Of a stretch of DNA of 64,000 nt, positions 30,558 through 38,880 are shown piece after piece. How positions within the stretch are numbered: position 1 is the stretch's first letter; each line of letters begins with the position of its first letter. The position numbers were made by a program, and so were the translations under genes. The notes beneath the pieces were generated by a model that had not been told where the DNA came from, searched no databases, and saw only the letters and a program-made list of their open reading frames with translations. The stretch lies in assembly GCF_034653275.1 (NCBI RefSeq), contig NZ_JAYEES010000001.1, forward strand, positions 1,116,001 to 1,180,000, in the 5' to 3' direction. Source of the stretch: Nitrospirillum sp034653275. Its GTDB lineage: Bacteria > Pseudomonadota > Alphaproteobacteria > Azospirillales > Azospirillaceae.

Positions 30558-31286
30558 TCAGGCCGTCCAGCCACCGTCGATGACGTGGATGGCACCGGTG
30601 GTGAAGGAGGAGGCGTCGCTGGCGAGGTAGAGCGCCAGTTCCGCGATCTCCTCCGCCCGGCCCAGGCGGCCCATGGGCTGGCGGGCGACGAAGGCGGCCT
30701 GTGCGGCGGCATAATCGCCGGTGGCGGCCAGGCGTTCATCCAGCGAGGGGGTGTGCACCGTGCCGGGGCAGATGGCGTTGCAACGCACGCCCCGGCCCAC
30801 GAAGTCGGCCGCGACGGCCTTGGTCAGGCCGATGACGGCGGCTTTGGTGGCGCCATAGGCGAAGCGGTTGGGTACGCCCTTGATGGAACTGGCGACCGAC
30901 GACATGTTGACGATGCTGCCCCTGCCCGCCTCGAGCATGCCGGGCAGGAAGGCGCGGATGGTGCGGTACATGGCGCTGACGTTCAGGTCCCAGGAAAAGT
31001 CCCAGGCGGCCGCGTCGCACTCCAGAATGGTGCCGGCATGGACGAAGCCGGCGCAGTTGAACAACACGTCGATGGGCCCGACCTCCGCCGCTATGGCGGC
31101 CACGTCCGCGTCGCTGCGCACGTCCAGCCGATGGGGACGGCAGCCCGCCATCTCGGCCAGCTTGTCGGTGTTGATGTCGGTGGCGTGGACGGTGGCGCCC
31201 TCACGCGCGAACAATTCCGCCGCCGCGCGGCCGATGCCTTGCGCCGCCGCCGTCACCAGCGCCGTTTTGCCTTCGAGACGTCCCAT
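30558..31286 (-). CDS. SDR-family dehydrogenase of the deoxysugar pathway
   Basis: A 242-residue NAD(P)-dependent short-chain dehydrogenase. The cofactor motif is TAAAQGIG (about 12-19), NCAG occurs near 86, the catalytic Ser is in NMSSVAS and the YxxxK pair in YGATKAA. It resembles 2-keto-3-deoxy-L-fuconate dehydrogenases, which oxidise the dehydratase product. It lies twelve bases after the dehydratase large-subunit gene and ends the minus-strand operon. A ribosome site AAGGGAG precedes the start. Confidence 0.88.
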   Translation of the reverse strand: MGRLEGKTALVTAAAQGIGRAAAELFAREGATVHATDINTDKLAEMAGCRPHRLDVRSDADVAAIAAEVGPIDVLFNCAGFVHAGTILECDAAAWDFSWDLNVSAMYRTIRAFLPGMLEAGRGSIVNMSSVASSIKGVPNRFAYGATKAAVIGLTKAVAADFVGRGVRCNAICPGTVHTPSLDERLAATGDYAAAQAAFVARQPMGRLGRAEEIAELALYLASDASSFTTGAIHVIDGGWTA

Positions 31287-31297
31287 AGTAATCTCCC

Positions 31298-32494
31298 TTA
31301 AGCGGCCCGCGTGGGCAGGCAGGCGGGGCCCACCGGCTCGAACGATTTGTAGGTCAGGATGAATTCCTGGTGGCCCAGGGCCTCGGACACGGTGCGCTCG
31401 CCCGCCGCCGCCGCCTCGACCAGGCCCAGGATCTCGGCCCCCACCTCATCCAGCGTGGCCTTGCCCTCCAGGATGCGGCCGGCGTTCACGTCCATATCCT
31501 CCGACAGGCGGGCGTAGGTCTCCGGGTTGGCGCAGACCTTGATGACGGGGGAGATGGCGGAACCGACGACCGAGCCGCGTCCGGTGGTGAATAGGATCAC
31601 GTGGCTGCCCGACGCGATCAGTTCCACGATCTCCGCGTTGTCGGAAATGTTGGGGAAGCCGAAGCGCGGTTCCCCATCCGGTACCACGTCCATCAGGTAC
31701 AGGCCGCCCGTGGGCGGGATGTCGCCCGGCTTGATCAGGCCGCTGATGGGGGAGGAGCCGGACTTGGAATAGGCGCCCATGGACTTTTCCTCCTGGGTGG
31801 TCAGGCCGCCCTCGGCGTTGCCGGGGGCGAAACTGCCGAAGCCCATGATGGTGTAGTAGCGCTCCGCCTTCTGCACGCAGGCCTCGATCTCCGCCCCCAG
31901 TTCCGGCGTCACGGCGCGGTCGGACATGATGCGCTCACAGCCCACCAGTTCGCCCGTCTCCTCGAAGATGCAGGTGGCGCCGGCCTCGACCAGCCAGTCG
32001 AAGCAGCGGCCCACGGCCGGGTTGGCGGTGATGCCGCTGGTGCCGTCGGACCCGCCGCAGATGGTGCCCACCACCAGCTCATGCCGGGCCATGGGCACCA
32101 CCGGGGTCTGGCCGGCGATGGCCTTCAGGCGGGCCACCGCGGCGCGCCCGGCCTCGATGGTGGCCTTGGTGCCGCCGGCCTGCTGGATGACCAGGGTTTC
32201 CACCGGCCGGCCGCTGGCCGCCACCGCCTGGCGCAGCGCCTCGCGGTTGAAGCTCTCGCACCCCAGGGACAGCAGCAGCACGCCACCCACGTTGGGGTGG
32301 GTGCACAGCTTGCTCATGATCTGGAAGGCGTAGCTGTTGGGATAGCAGCCGGGGAAGCCGATCAGCTGCACGTCCATGTCATCGCTGAGGGTGACGATGC
32401 GGCGGGCCACATGGTGGGCGCATTCCACCAGATAGGCCACGACCACGACGTTGCGGATGCCCTTGCGGCCATCGCTTCTCAAGAAACCGCGCAT
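31298..32494 (-). CDS. UxaA-family sugar acid dehydratase, large subunit
   Basis: A 398-residue C-terminal-type UxaA (altronate/galactarate dehydratase) protein. Cues: the start MRGFLRSDGRKGIRN, then GFPGCYPNSYAF, GTICGGSDGTSGITANPAVG and FTTGRGSVVGSAISPVIKV. These enzymes remove water from aldonic acids, using a metal centre. The ATG at 32494 has GGAGG nine bases upstream and comes one base after the small-subunit stop. In this gene set L-fuconate is a plausible substrate; altronate or arabinonate cannot be excluded. Confidence 0.87.
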   Translation of the reverse strand: MRGFLRSDGRKGIRNVVVVAYLVECAHHVARRIVTLSDDMDVQLIGFPGCYPNSYAFQIMSKLCTHPNVGGVLLLSLGCESFNREALRQAVAASGRPVETLVIQQAGGTKATIEAGRAAVARLKAIAGQTPVVPMARHELVVGTICGGSDGTSGITANPAVGRCFDWLVEAGATCIFEETGELVGCERIMSDRAVTPELGAEIEACVQKAERYYTIMGFGSFAPGNAEGGLTTQEEKSMGAYSKSGSSPISGLIKPGDIPPTGGLYLMDVVPDGEPRFGFPNISDNAEIVELIASGSHVILFTTGRGSVVGSAISPVIKVCANPETYARLSEDMDVNAGRILEGKATLDEVGAEILGLVEAAAAGERTVSEALGHQEFILTYKSFEPVGPACLPTRAA

Positions 32495-32495
32495 T

Positions 32496-32801
32496 TCAAT
32501 GGCCTCCAACGACTTGCCGGGTATGGCTAGCGATGTAGTCGCTTTTCATGTTGTGCATGTGGACATGGCCGCCGATATCCACCGCGGCGGTCATGGAGCC
32601 GATGGGCGCACCGTATTTCAGCACCTTGTCCCCTGGCGCCAGGGCGCGGCGGGCCAGCTTGTGGCCCACGGTCACGTCCTGGACGGCGGTGACAGGGGCG
32701 CCATCGATGTCCAGGGCGTCGCCGGCGCGGATGGCGGCGCGGACGACCAGCACGTTGTCATCCGGATGCAGCAGGATGAGGGGGGAGATGGGCGTGCTCA
32801 T
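32496..32801 (-). CDS. UxaA-family dehydratase, small (SAF-domain) subunit
   Basis: A 101-residue SAF-domain protein equivalent to the N-terminal part of UxaA (LHPDDNVLVVRAAIRAGD; HKLARRALAPGDKVLKYGAPIG; GGHVHMHN). Splitting of UxaA into two polypeptides is known in this family, for instance in the Campylobacter fucose locus (recalled from the literature). The start overlaps the aldo/keto reductase stop (ATGA). It acts with the large subunit encoded next. Confidence 0.86.
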   Translation of the reverse strand: MSTPISPLILLHPDDNVLVVRAAIRAGDALDIDGAPVTAVQDVTVGHKLARRALAPGDKVLKYGAPIGSMTAAVDIGGHVHMHNMKSDYIASHTRQVVGGH

Positions 32802-33841
32802 GCGGCCTTCGTCGCGTTGGGGGTGGGAACGGGGGCGTCCGGGTGCAGCAAGCCGTCGGCGCGTAGGGCCCGCCACAACTCCGGCGGAATGACGGTGTCC
32901 ATCAAGGCCCGGGTTTGGGCCACCTGCGCCGCGTCCGCCATGCCGGGGATGACGCTGGCCACCACCGGATGGGCCAGGGGAAACTGCAAGGCGGCGGCGG
33001 CCAGGGGCACGTCGAAGCGGTCGCAGGCCGCCTCCAGCCGGCGCACGCGGTCGATGACGGGGGCCGGCGCCGGTTCATAATTGTAGTACAGCGGCGCGGC
33101 GCCCCGGGTACCGTTCACCAGGATGCCGGAATTGTAGGGGCCGCCGACGATGACCCTCACCCCGCGCGCGGCGCAGGCGGGGAAGAAGGCGTCCAGCGCC
33201 GTCTGCTCCAGCAGCGTGTAGCGGCCGGCCAACAGAACGACGTCGAAGTCGGCATGGCCCATCGCCTCCAGGCACACCTGCCACTCGTTGACGCCCAGGC
33301 CGATGGCGCTCACCGCCCCCTGCTCCCGCAACTCCCGCATCGCGCGGTAGCCGCCCTCCAGGAAACGGCGGAAATGCGTGGCGTGGCCGTCACCATGGGT
33401 CATGGTGCCCAGGTCATGGGCCAGCAGCAGGTCGATACGCTTCCGCCTCAGCCGCCGCCGGCTTTCGGCGTAGGACCGCATGACGCCGTCATAGCTGTAG
33501 TCGAACACCGGTTCATAGGGGGCGGCGTCGGCGAAGCCATGCCTCACCTGTCCCGCGCCGGCGCCGACCGGGACCAGCACGCGGCCCACCTTGGTGGAAA
33601 CCAGCAGTTCCTCACCGGGGTCCAGCTCCGCCAGCGCGGCGCCCAGGCGGCTCTCGCTGAGGCCGAAGCCATAGTGCGGCGCGGTGTCGATATAGCGGAT
33701 GCCGGAATCCACCGCCGCCGCGACGGCGGCGCGGGCCGCCCCTTCCTCCACCCGTTGGTACAGATTGCCAATGGCGGCCGCGCCGAAACCCAGCGGGGGC
33801 AAGGGCGGGCATGTCGGGGTGAAGGAAGAGGATGCGTCCAT
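32798..33841 (-). CDS. Aldo/keto reductase, probable L-fucose (aldose) 1-dehydrogenase
   Basis: A 347-residue (beta/alpha)8 NAD(P) oxidoreductase. The catalytic Asp and Tyr lie in YIDTAPHYGFGLSE (about 51-64), Lys in VSTKVGRVLVP (about 82), and His in LLAHDLGT. Sugar dehydrogenases of this subgroup oxidise L-fucose or D-arabinose at C1 to the lactone, the first step of the non-phosphorylating route. The ATG at 33841 follows a GGGAAGG site and is preferred over two upstream ATGs. First gene of the minus-strand operon; divergent from the IclR gene. Confidence 0.85.
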   Translation of the reverse strand: MDASSSFTPTCPPLPPLGFGAAAIGNLYQRVEEGAARAAVAAAVDSGIRYIDTAPHYGFGLSESRLGAALAELDPGEELLVSTKVGRVLVPVGAGAGQVRHGFADAAPYEPVFDYSYDGVMRSYAESRRRLRRKRIDLLLAHDLGTMTHGDGHATHFRRFLEGGYRAMRELREQGAVSAIGLGVNEWQVCLEAMGHADFDVVLLAGRYTLLEQTALDAFFPACAARGVRVIVGGPYNSGILVNGTRGAAPLYYNYEPAPAPVIDRVRRLEAACDRFDVPLAAAALQFPLAHPVVASVIPGMADAAQVAQTRALMDTVIPPELWRALRADGLLHPDAPVPTPNATKAA

Positions 33842-33872
33842 TGGGGCCTTCCCGGAGCGGGGCGACTTTCCA

Positions 33873-33884
33873 TTCATATACGAA
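33873..33884. promoter_or_regulatory. Candidate IclR site before the aldo/keto reductase operon
   Basis: TTCATATACGAA, an imperfect palindrome, lies in a short AT-rich patch (33870-33910) between the divergent catabolic operon and the IclR gene. It resembles TTCATATTTGAT upstream of fucP. Shared control of both arms is inferred. Confidence 0.5.
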
Positions 33885-34020
33885 ATCGCCTTCCGCATAT
33901 AAAATCATCGTCCCCTTACCGTAAGTCAAGGCGCCTCACGCCATCTCTTGCCCGGCGGGCGCCCTGATGGCATAGCCGGAGAGCCGCTCCCCCAGCCCTC
34001 AGGTCCAGGCCGGATTATCC

Positions 34021-34851
34021 ATGACCACCCTTCCCGATGATACCGTGCCCGACCTCGACGCCACCGACGGCTTGACCGGCGATGGCGCGGGGGACGCCGT
34101 GCGCAAGTACCGGGCGCCCGCCCTGGAGAAGGGTTTGGACATCCTGGAGTTGATGGCCAGTCACGGCGCGCCCATGACACCGTCGCAAATCTCCGCGCGG
34201 CTGGGCCGCTCGGTCAGCGAGTTGTTCCGCATGATCCAGGTGCTGGAGTTCCGGGGCTACATCGCGCCGGCGGCGACGGCCGATGGCTATGAGCTGACCA
34301 ACAAGCTGTTCACCTTGGGCATGGCCCGGGCATCGGTGCGCACCCTGCTGGAGGCGGCCCTGCCCCGGATGCGCGAGCTGGCGCTGGCCATCGGCCAGTC
34401 CTGCCATTTGGCGGTGGCCTCGGACGACCAGATGGTGGTGGTGGCGCGCATCGAGAACCCTGGCCATCTGGGCTTCTCCGTCCGTCCCGGCTATCACCGC
34501 AGCCTGGTGGAGGCCACGTCCGGCATGGTGCTCTACGCCTTCCAGCCGCCGCACACCCAGGTCCTGTGGCGCGCCATGCTGGAACGCGCCGTGGGGCCGG
34601 ACCGGGTGGCGCCATTCGTCGCCCGCGCCGACGCCGTGCGCACCCAGGGGTATGCCCAGGCCACCAGCGATTACGCCCTGGGTGTCACGGACCTGTCCGC
34701 CCCCGTCATCGGCGGCACCGGGGCGGCGGTGGCGGCCCTGACCGTGCCTTTCATGCAGCATACGCCCCTGGTCCGTTCCTTGGCGGAAGCCATAGGCATG
34801 GTGCAAGCCACCGCCCGGCAGATCGCCCAGGATCTCACGGAACGGGCCTGA
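34021..34851 (+). CDS. IclR-family transcriptional regulator of the deoxysugar island
   Basis: A 276-residue regulator. The N-terminal winged HTH is at about residues 36-95 (KGLDILELMASHGAPMTPSQISARLGRSVSELFRMIQVLE). The C-terminal IclR effector domain (about 110-270) shows QSCHLAVASDDQMVVVARIE and ALGVTDLSAPVIGGTGAAVAAL. It is divergent from the aldo/keto reductase operon, with AT-rich putative operators between them and in front of fucP. An IclR gene next to these same enzyme families is also found in the Campylobacter fucose locus, as recalled. Confidence 0.9.
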   Translation: MTTLPDDTVPDLDATDGLTGDGAGDAVRKYRAPALEKGLDILELMASHGAPMTPSQISARLGRSVSELFRMIQVLEFRGYIAPAATADGYELTNKLFTLGMARASVRTLLEAALPRMRELALAIGQSCHLAVASDDQMVVVARIENPGHLGFSVRPGYHRSLVEATSGMVLYAFQPPHTQVLWRAMLERAVGPDRVAPFVARADAVRTQGYAQATSDYALGVTDLSAPVIGGTGAAVAALTVPFMQHTPLVRSLAEAIGMVQATARQIAQDLTERA

Positions 34852-34972
34852 ACCGGCCCCGCGCGGATGGCCGGCATGCACGCGCCCAGGGCTGTGACAC
34901 GCCCTTGGTTTATGCTAGACCCGGGCAACTTCCTTCCAAATAACACCCGCATGCCTTGAGGAATCGTTCGCC

Positions 34973-35851
34973 GTGACGTCGCAGCCGCCCCCCGCCCCCC
35001 ACAGCCCCTACGTCCTGGTCCTGACCTGCCCCGACGTGAAGGGTGTGGTGGCCGCCGTCTCCAGCTATCTGGCCGACAATGACGCCTCGATCACCGAATC
35101 CAACCATTTCAACGACCAGCTGACCAACAGCTTCTCCATGCGCACGGCCTTCCGGCCGGACGGACCGGGCTTTCCCGACCTGGACAGCCTGCGCCAGGGC
35201 TTTCAGTTGATCGCCCGCCGCTTCCGCATGGACTGGCAGCTGGTGGATATGACGGTGAAGCCCAAGGTGGTGATCGCCGTGTCCAAGTTCGGCCATTGTC
35301 TGTACGACCTGCTGCACCGCGCCCGCTCCGGCTCCCTGCCCATCGACATCCCGGCCGTCATCTCCAACCACGACGACATGCGGTCCTTCGTGGAATGGAG
35401 CGGCGTTCCCTATCACCACCTGCCCGTCAAGGGGGACAAGGCGGCGCAGGAGGCCGCTTTCATGGACGTGGTGAACCAGGCCGGCGCCGATCTGGTGGTG
35501 CTGGCCCGCTACATGCAAATCCTGTCGGCCGACCTCTGTGGCCAGTTGGCGGGCCGCTGCATCAACATCCACCATTCCTTCCTGCCCAGCTTCAAGGGCG
35601 CCAAGCCCTATCACCAGGCCCATGCCCGTGGCGTGAAGCTGATCGGCGCCACCGCCCACTACGTGACGACCGACCTGGACGAAGGCCCCATCATCGAGCA
35701 AGGCATCGAGCGGGTGGACCACACCCAGACGCCGGAGGATCTGGTGGACATCGGCCGCGACATCGAGTGCGCCGTCCTGGCCCGCGCCGTCCGCTGGCAC
35801 ATTGAGCGCCGCATCCTGGTGACCGGGCAGAAGACCATCGTCTTCAGTTGA
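34973..35851 (+). CDS. purU: Formyltetrahydrofolate deformylase
   Basis: A 292-residue enzyme that hydrolyses 10-formyl-THF to THF and formate, balancing the one-carbon pool. An N-terminal ACT domain (about 8-85, VLVLTCPDVKGVVAAVSSYL) precedes a formyltransferase-fold domain. Visible there are AVISNHDDMRSFVEW, HHSFLPSFKGAKPYHQAH (about 200-217) and the catalytic Asp in DLDEGPIIEQ (about 236). The start is GTG with a TGAGGAA site upstream. A single gene converging on the secreted-protein cluster. Confidence 0.95.
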   Translation: MTSQPPPAPHSPYVLVLTCPDVKGVVAAVSSYLADNDASITESNHFNDQLTNSFSMRTAFRPDGPGFPDLDSLRQGFQLIARRFRMDWQLVDMTVKPKVVIAVSKFGHCLYDLLHRARSGSLPIDIPAVISNHDDMRSFVEWSGVPYHHLPVKGDKAAQEAAFMDVVNQAGADLVVLARYMQILSADLCGQLAGRCINIHHSFLPSFKGAKPYHQAHARGVKLIGATAHYVTTDLDEGPIIEQGIERVDHTQTPEDLVDIGRDIECAVLARAVRWHIERRILVTGQKTIVFS

Positions 35852-35853
35852 AT

Positions 35854-35887
35854 AAAAAAGGCGGGACGGCCCTTCGGCTGTCCCGCC
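35854..35887 (-). terminator. Rho-independent terminator of the first secreted-protein gene
   Basis: On the minus strand a GGCGGGAC/GTCCCGCC stem (35880-35887 with 35860-35867, with further inner pairing and a GAAG loop) is followed by six T residues. It also lies right after purU and may serve both directions. Confidence 0.85.
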
Positions 35888-35912
35888 TATCGTCATTAAG
35901 CGCCGCTAGGGC

Positions 35913-36572
35913 CTAGCGCGGCGTCACGCCGGTGCTGGTCGACGTGCCGGTCGAGGCGTTCACCTTGGCCGAAGCGCCGCCGGCGGACACGCTGTCCTGA
36001 GTCTGCACCTTGGCATGATCGCCGGCGGACACGCCAGACTTGCCGGCCGAGACGCCGGCGCCGCCGGTGCTGCCGGTCGACATGTCGGCGGCGCCGTTCA
36101 GCGGCGTCGGAGCCTTCGTGGCGCCCACGGCCGTGGTGCTGGTACTGCCGGAAGTCTGGGTGGTACCGGCGGCGGTGCCATTGGTCACGCCCATCGCGCC
36201 GGCGGTGGTGCCGTTCTCCACGTCCTGGGTGGTGGCCGCGGCGCTGGCGGCGGTATTACCGGCGGCGTTGGCGTTCGCCTTGGCGGCATCGGTCGCGGTG
36301 TTGGCGCTGTTCTGCGCGGTCACGGCGGCGCTGTCCGTCACCCGGCCGGCGGTGGCGGCGGTGCCACTGGCGGCATGCGTGGCGGCCTGGGTGTTCAAGC
36401 CGGCCATCGCGTCCTGCCGGGCGCCCAGGTTGGCGCCGGCGGCGGTGGTCAGGGTGCTGTTGACGCCGCCGGTGACGGCACCGGTGGCATGGCCGCCGAT
36501 CAACTGCGCGTTGGCGGCGCCGGCCAGCAGGGCGGCGACAGCCACGCCGCTCAGGAGAAGACGGGTATTCAT
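35913..36572 (-). CDS. Ala/Thr/Gly/Ser-rich secreted low-complexity protein (paralogue 1)
   Basis: A 219-residue protein with a signal peptide (MNTRLLLSGVAVAALLAG, cleavage after GAANA near 22). The rest is a low-complexity chain of Ala, Thr, Gly, Ser, Asn and Val without aromatic residues or cysteine, probably unfolded or fibrous. A GGAGGAA site precedes the start. The signal peptide and leader are nearly the same as in two downstream-numbered neighbours (36895-37311, 37590-38003), showing a small paralogous family. No known domain; a surface or periplasmic structural role is only a guess. Confidence 0.75.
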   Translation of the reverse strand: MNTRLLLSGVAVAALLAGAANAQLIGGHATGAVTGGVNSTLTTAAGANLGARQDAMAGLNTQAATHAASGTAATAGRVTDSAAVTAQNSANTATDAAKANANAAGNTAASAAATTQDVENGTTAGAMGVTNGTAAGTTQTSGSTSTTAVGATKAPTPLNGAADMSTGSTGGAGVSAGKSGVSAGDHAKVQTQDSVSAGGASAKVNASTGTSTSTGVTPR

Positions 36573-36894
36573 GGTGTTCCTCCGTATCGCAGTGCGGCAA
36601 GCGCTTTCAAGTTTCCGCGCCTGCCCTTGCTACGGATGCCAGTTCATTACCCAATGATGGCGGTAATTTGGCAAGGAAATGGATTCAATATGCCTAGGTC
36701 TAAGGCCACAATGGCCAAACATTTAAAATATTGGTCGTTCAATTGAAGATGAAAATAGCACCATAAACTATCCCAACGTTTCCTGAGTTTACGCGAGTTT
36801 TTTCAATAGCATATCCATAAGAAAGGGCGGGACGTCCCGGGGACATCCCGCCCTGCGTTCACCGACCGCAAGGATCGGTGGATACCAGCGGCGC
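36573..36894. other. Intergenic region: leader, AT-rich patch and terminator
   Basis: 322 bases without a gene. The left end is the promoter/leader of paralogue 1, sharing a CTTGCTACGGAT element (36627-36638) with the leader of paralogue 2. An AT-rich patch at about 36660-36820 has no protein-like frame; a strong terminator stands at 36824-36854. Confidence 0.55.
36824..36854 (-). terminator. Strong hairpin terminator of paralogue 2
   Basis: A 15-base-pair near-perfect stem (36824-36838 with 36840-36854; one mismatch) lies 40 bases after the stop at 36895. The minus-strand tail is TTTCTTATG. The distal arm GGGACATCCCGCCCT recurs with one change at 37514-37528, so terminators were duplicated along with the genes. 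Confidence 0.75.
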
Positions 36895-37311
36895 TTAGCG
36901 CGGCGTGCTGGTGGTGGTGGTCGTGGTGCTGGTGTTGCCGTACCCGTCCGTCTGGGTCGCCTGGCGTTCCACCACGCTGCCGTCCGGCGTCTCCACCTTG
37001 CTGTGGCTGCGCGTGGTCTTGGTGCCATCCGGGTAGGTCGTGGTCGTGGTGCGGGACTTGGTGACGCGATCGTCATCCGAGCCGGTGACCGAGCTGTAGG
37101 AGGTTTCGGTCGACTGGGTGCTGCCGGGCGCCATCATGTCGGGCGCGGGCGGCTGCACCGTGGTGGTTTCGGTGGTGGTGGTGCGAGACTGGGCCACCGG
37201 CGCCGCGCTGGTGGTGACGGTGCGGGTCGTGGTCGTTTCGGACTGGGCGCAGGCCGCGCTGGCCAGCAGACTGGCCAGGGCCGCGCCGCTCAGAAGAAGA
37301 CGGGTGTTCAT
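36895..37311 (-). CDS. Thr/Ser-rich secreted protein (paralogue 2)
   Basis: A 138-residue protein with the family signal peptide (MNTRLLLSGAALASLLAS, cleavage after ACA near 22). It is built of Thr runs, a PPAPDMMAPG linker, SVTGSDDDRVTKSRTTTTT, YPDGTKTTRS, VETPDGSVVE and a QTDGYGNTST end. The T-YPDG and ETPDG units resemble short beta-turn repeats. Ribosome site GGAGGAATAATC. Closely related to 37590-38003 along its full length, and to 35913-36572 in the signal peptide. No recognised function. Confidence 0.78.
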   Translation of the reverse strand: MNTRLLLSGAALASLLASAACAQSETTTTRTVTTSAAPVAQSRTTTTETTTVQPPAPDMMAPGSTQSTETSYSSVTGSDDDRVTKSRTTTTTYPDGTKTTRSHSKVETPDGSVVERQATQTDGYGNTSTTTTTTSTPR

Positions 37312-37496
37312 GATTATTCCTCCATTGAGTCGTGGCGGGTGTCATCCATTGAAGTCATCGCGCCCGCCTTGCTACGGATTCAAAATTTATCTTTGAATAT
37401 GGCTGGATTTCGGCAGATCGAGGGAATAAATTTGCCAGAATACTATCAAAATCAACGTATATTGGGAGTATATTTTCAATATAAACAAATAAAGAA

Positions 37497-37529
37497 AGGC
37501 AGAATGTCCCGCCGGGACATCCCACCCTT
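37497..37529 (-). terminator. Hairpin terminator of paralogue 3
   Basis: ATGTCCC (37504-37510) pairs with GGGACAT (37514-37520), with weaker pairing beyond, and a TTTCTTTATTT tail follows on the minus strand. It lies about 60 bases after the stop at 37590 and is related in sequence to the terminator at 36824-36854. Confidence 0.6.
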
Positions 37530-37589
37530 CTTTATTCAGCGCGCTATCCTGGGACGCTATTACGGGTGCAGGCCGCACCCCATTAGGCG

Positions 37590-38003
37590 TCAGCGCGGCG
37601 TGCTGGTCGTCGTGGAGGTGCTGGTGGAATTACCGTAGCCATCGGTCTGGGTCGATTGATGTTCCACGGTGCTGCCGTCCGGGGTTTCCACCTTGCTCTT
37701 GCTGCGCGTGGACTTGCTGCCGTCCGGGTACGTGGTGGTGGTGGTCTTCGACTTGGCCGTGCGATCATCGTCGGAGCCGGACTGGGAGCTGTAGGTCTCC
37801 GTCGACTGGGTGGTGCCGGGCATGGCCGCATCCGGGGCCGGGGGCTGCTGCGTGGTGGTTTCCGTGGTGGTGGTGCGCGACTGGGCCGCCGGAACGGCGG
37901 TGGTCGTCGTGGTGCGCGAGGTGGTGGTTTCGGACTGGGCGCACGCCGCACCGGCCAGAAGGCTGGCGAAAGCCACGCTGCTCAGAAGAAGACGGGTATT
38001 CAT
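37590..38003 (-). CDS. Thr/Ser-rich secreted protein (paralogue 3)
   Basis: A 137-residue protein from the ATG at 38003, preceded by GGAGGAATAACC. The signal peptide is MNTRLLLSSVAFASLLAG, with cleavage near ACA. The mature part aligns nearly throughout with paralogue 2: Thr runs, PPAPDAAMPG, QSGSDDDRTAKSKTTTTT, YPDGSKSTRS, VETPDGSTVE, QTDGYGNSTS, and the same STPR end. Amino-acid changes are spread over the gene while motifs are kept, which suggests selection rather than a recent copy. Function unknown. Confidence 0.78.
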   Translation of the reverse strand: MNTRLLLSSVAFASLLAGAACAQSETTTSRTTTTTAVPAAQSRTTTTETTTQQPPAPDAAMPGTTQSTETYSSQSGSDDDRTAKSKTTTTTYPDGSKSTRSKSKVETPDGSTVEHQSTQTDGYGNSTSTSTTTSTPR

Positions 38004-38226
38004 GGTTATTCCTCCGTATCCGCGTACGGCGGGCATCACATGAAACGATGCGCCTGCCTGTTACCGACCAGAGTTCAACCCCGTAATATGGCCGGAATTT
38101 GGCAATAATCGCAGCTCTATATGCTTAATCCCTTCGCGGCGCATGGGTATTTTAAAATGGATAGGGGAATCGATGGGCGGCATATACTCGCCGTGCCGCC
38201 CAAACGAAGAATTGATCACTTAGCCT

Positions 38227-38673
38227 TCAGGGATAGACGGCGGTCAGCCATTCGGCCAAAAGCGCGGGCTTTTCCTGGCCTTCGATTTCAATGATGACGG
38301 TGCGGGTCAACAACCAGCCACCGCCCTTTTCCTCAACCGACTCAAGGGTCTGGCGGCTGCGCAGGCGCGACCCGGCCGGCACCGGCGCCAGGAAGCGGAT
38401 TTTGTTGAAGCCATAGTTCACGCCCTTGCCGGCGTCACGCACCTCCAGCGTCTGGTAGCTGAAGGCAGCCAGAAGCGACAGGGTGAGGAAACCATGGGCG
38501 ATGGTTCCCCCCAGCGCCGCCGTGGCGCGTGGCACGTCGACATGGATCCACTGATGGTCGCCGGTGGCGTCGGCGAAACCGTTGATGCGGTCCTGATCCA
38601 CCACCACCCAGTCGGAGTAACCCAGATCCCGCCCCACCAGGGCGGGCAGGTCGGCCATGTCCACTGTCAGCAT
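38227..38673 (-). CDS. MaoC-like hotdog dehydratase
   Basis: A 148-residue single-hotdog protein. It carries the (R)-specific enoyl-CoA hydratase motif: catalytic Asp and His within FADATGDHQWIHVD (about 34-47), followed by TIAHGFLTLSL (about 58-68). Family members hydrate 2-enoyl-CoA esters, for example to feed polyhydroxyalkanoate or other beta-oxidation side routes. The ATG at 38673 restores the usual N-terminus; the open frame upstream is not supported. Monocistronic. Confidence 0.88.
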   Translation of the reverse strand: MLTVDMADLPALVGRDLGYSDWVVVDQDRINGFADATGDHQWIHVDVPRATAALGGTIAHGFLTLSLLAAFSYQTLEVRDAGKGVNYGFNKIRFLAPVPAGSRLRSRQTLESVEEKGGGWLLTRTVIIEIEGQEKPALLAEWLTAVYP

Positions 38674-38880
38674 TCCTTGCGTCCTCCGCGTTATTGGCCA
38701 CGTTATTGGCGCCCCCGAAGGTTTGCCCGTATCACGGGGGCGGCGCGTGGGCGGCAGGATGCCAAATTGGCGGGGCAAGGGCACGGACTATGCAATTCCC
38801 CACGCGCACCATTCGCCTACCATGCGCGTCTTGCTTCCCTGTGGCCCCGCCCTTGGCCCGCCCTGACCAACGGACCATCC

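Noticed and set aside
31298..32801. The two dehydratase pieces as a frameshifted single uxaA gene
   Set aside because: The large subunit has its own GGAGG site and start codon, and separate subunits are a known form of this family.
36655..36820. AT-rich patch as a possible gene or origin
   Set aside because: No frame longer than a few dozen codons, no DnaA-box cluster and no iterons were seen; it is probably promoter DNA.
35913..38003. Tandem repeats of a CRISPR or mobile element
   Set aside because: The repeated sequences are paralogous coding regions and their terminators; there are no regularly spaced direct repeats with unique spacers and no transposase.
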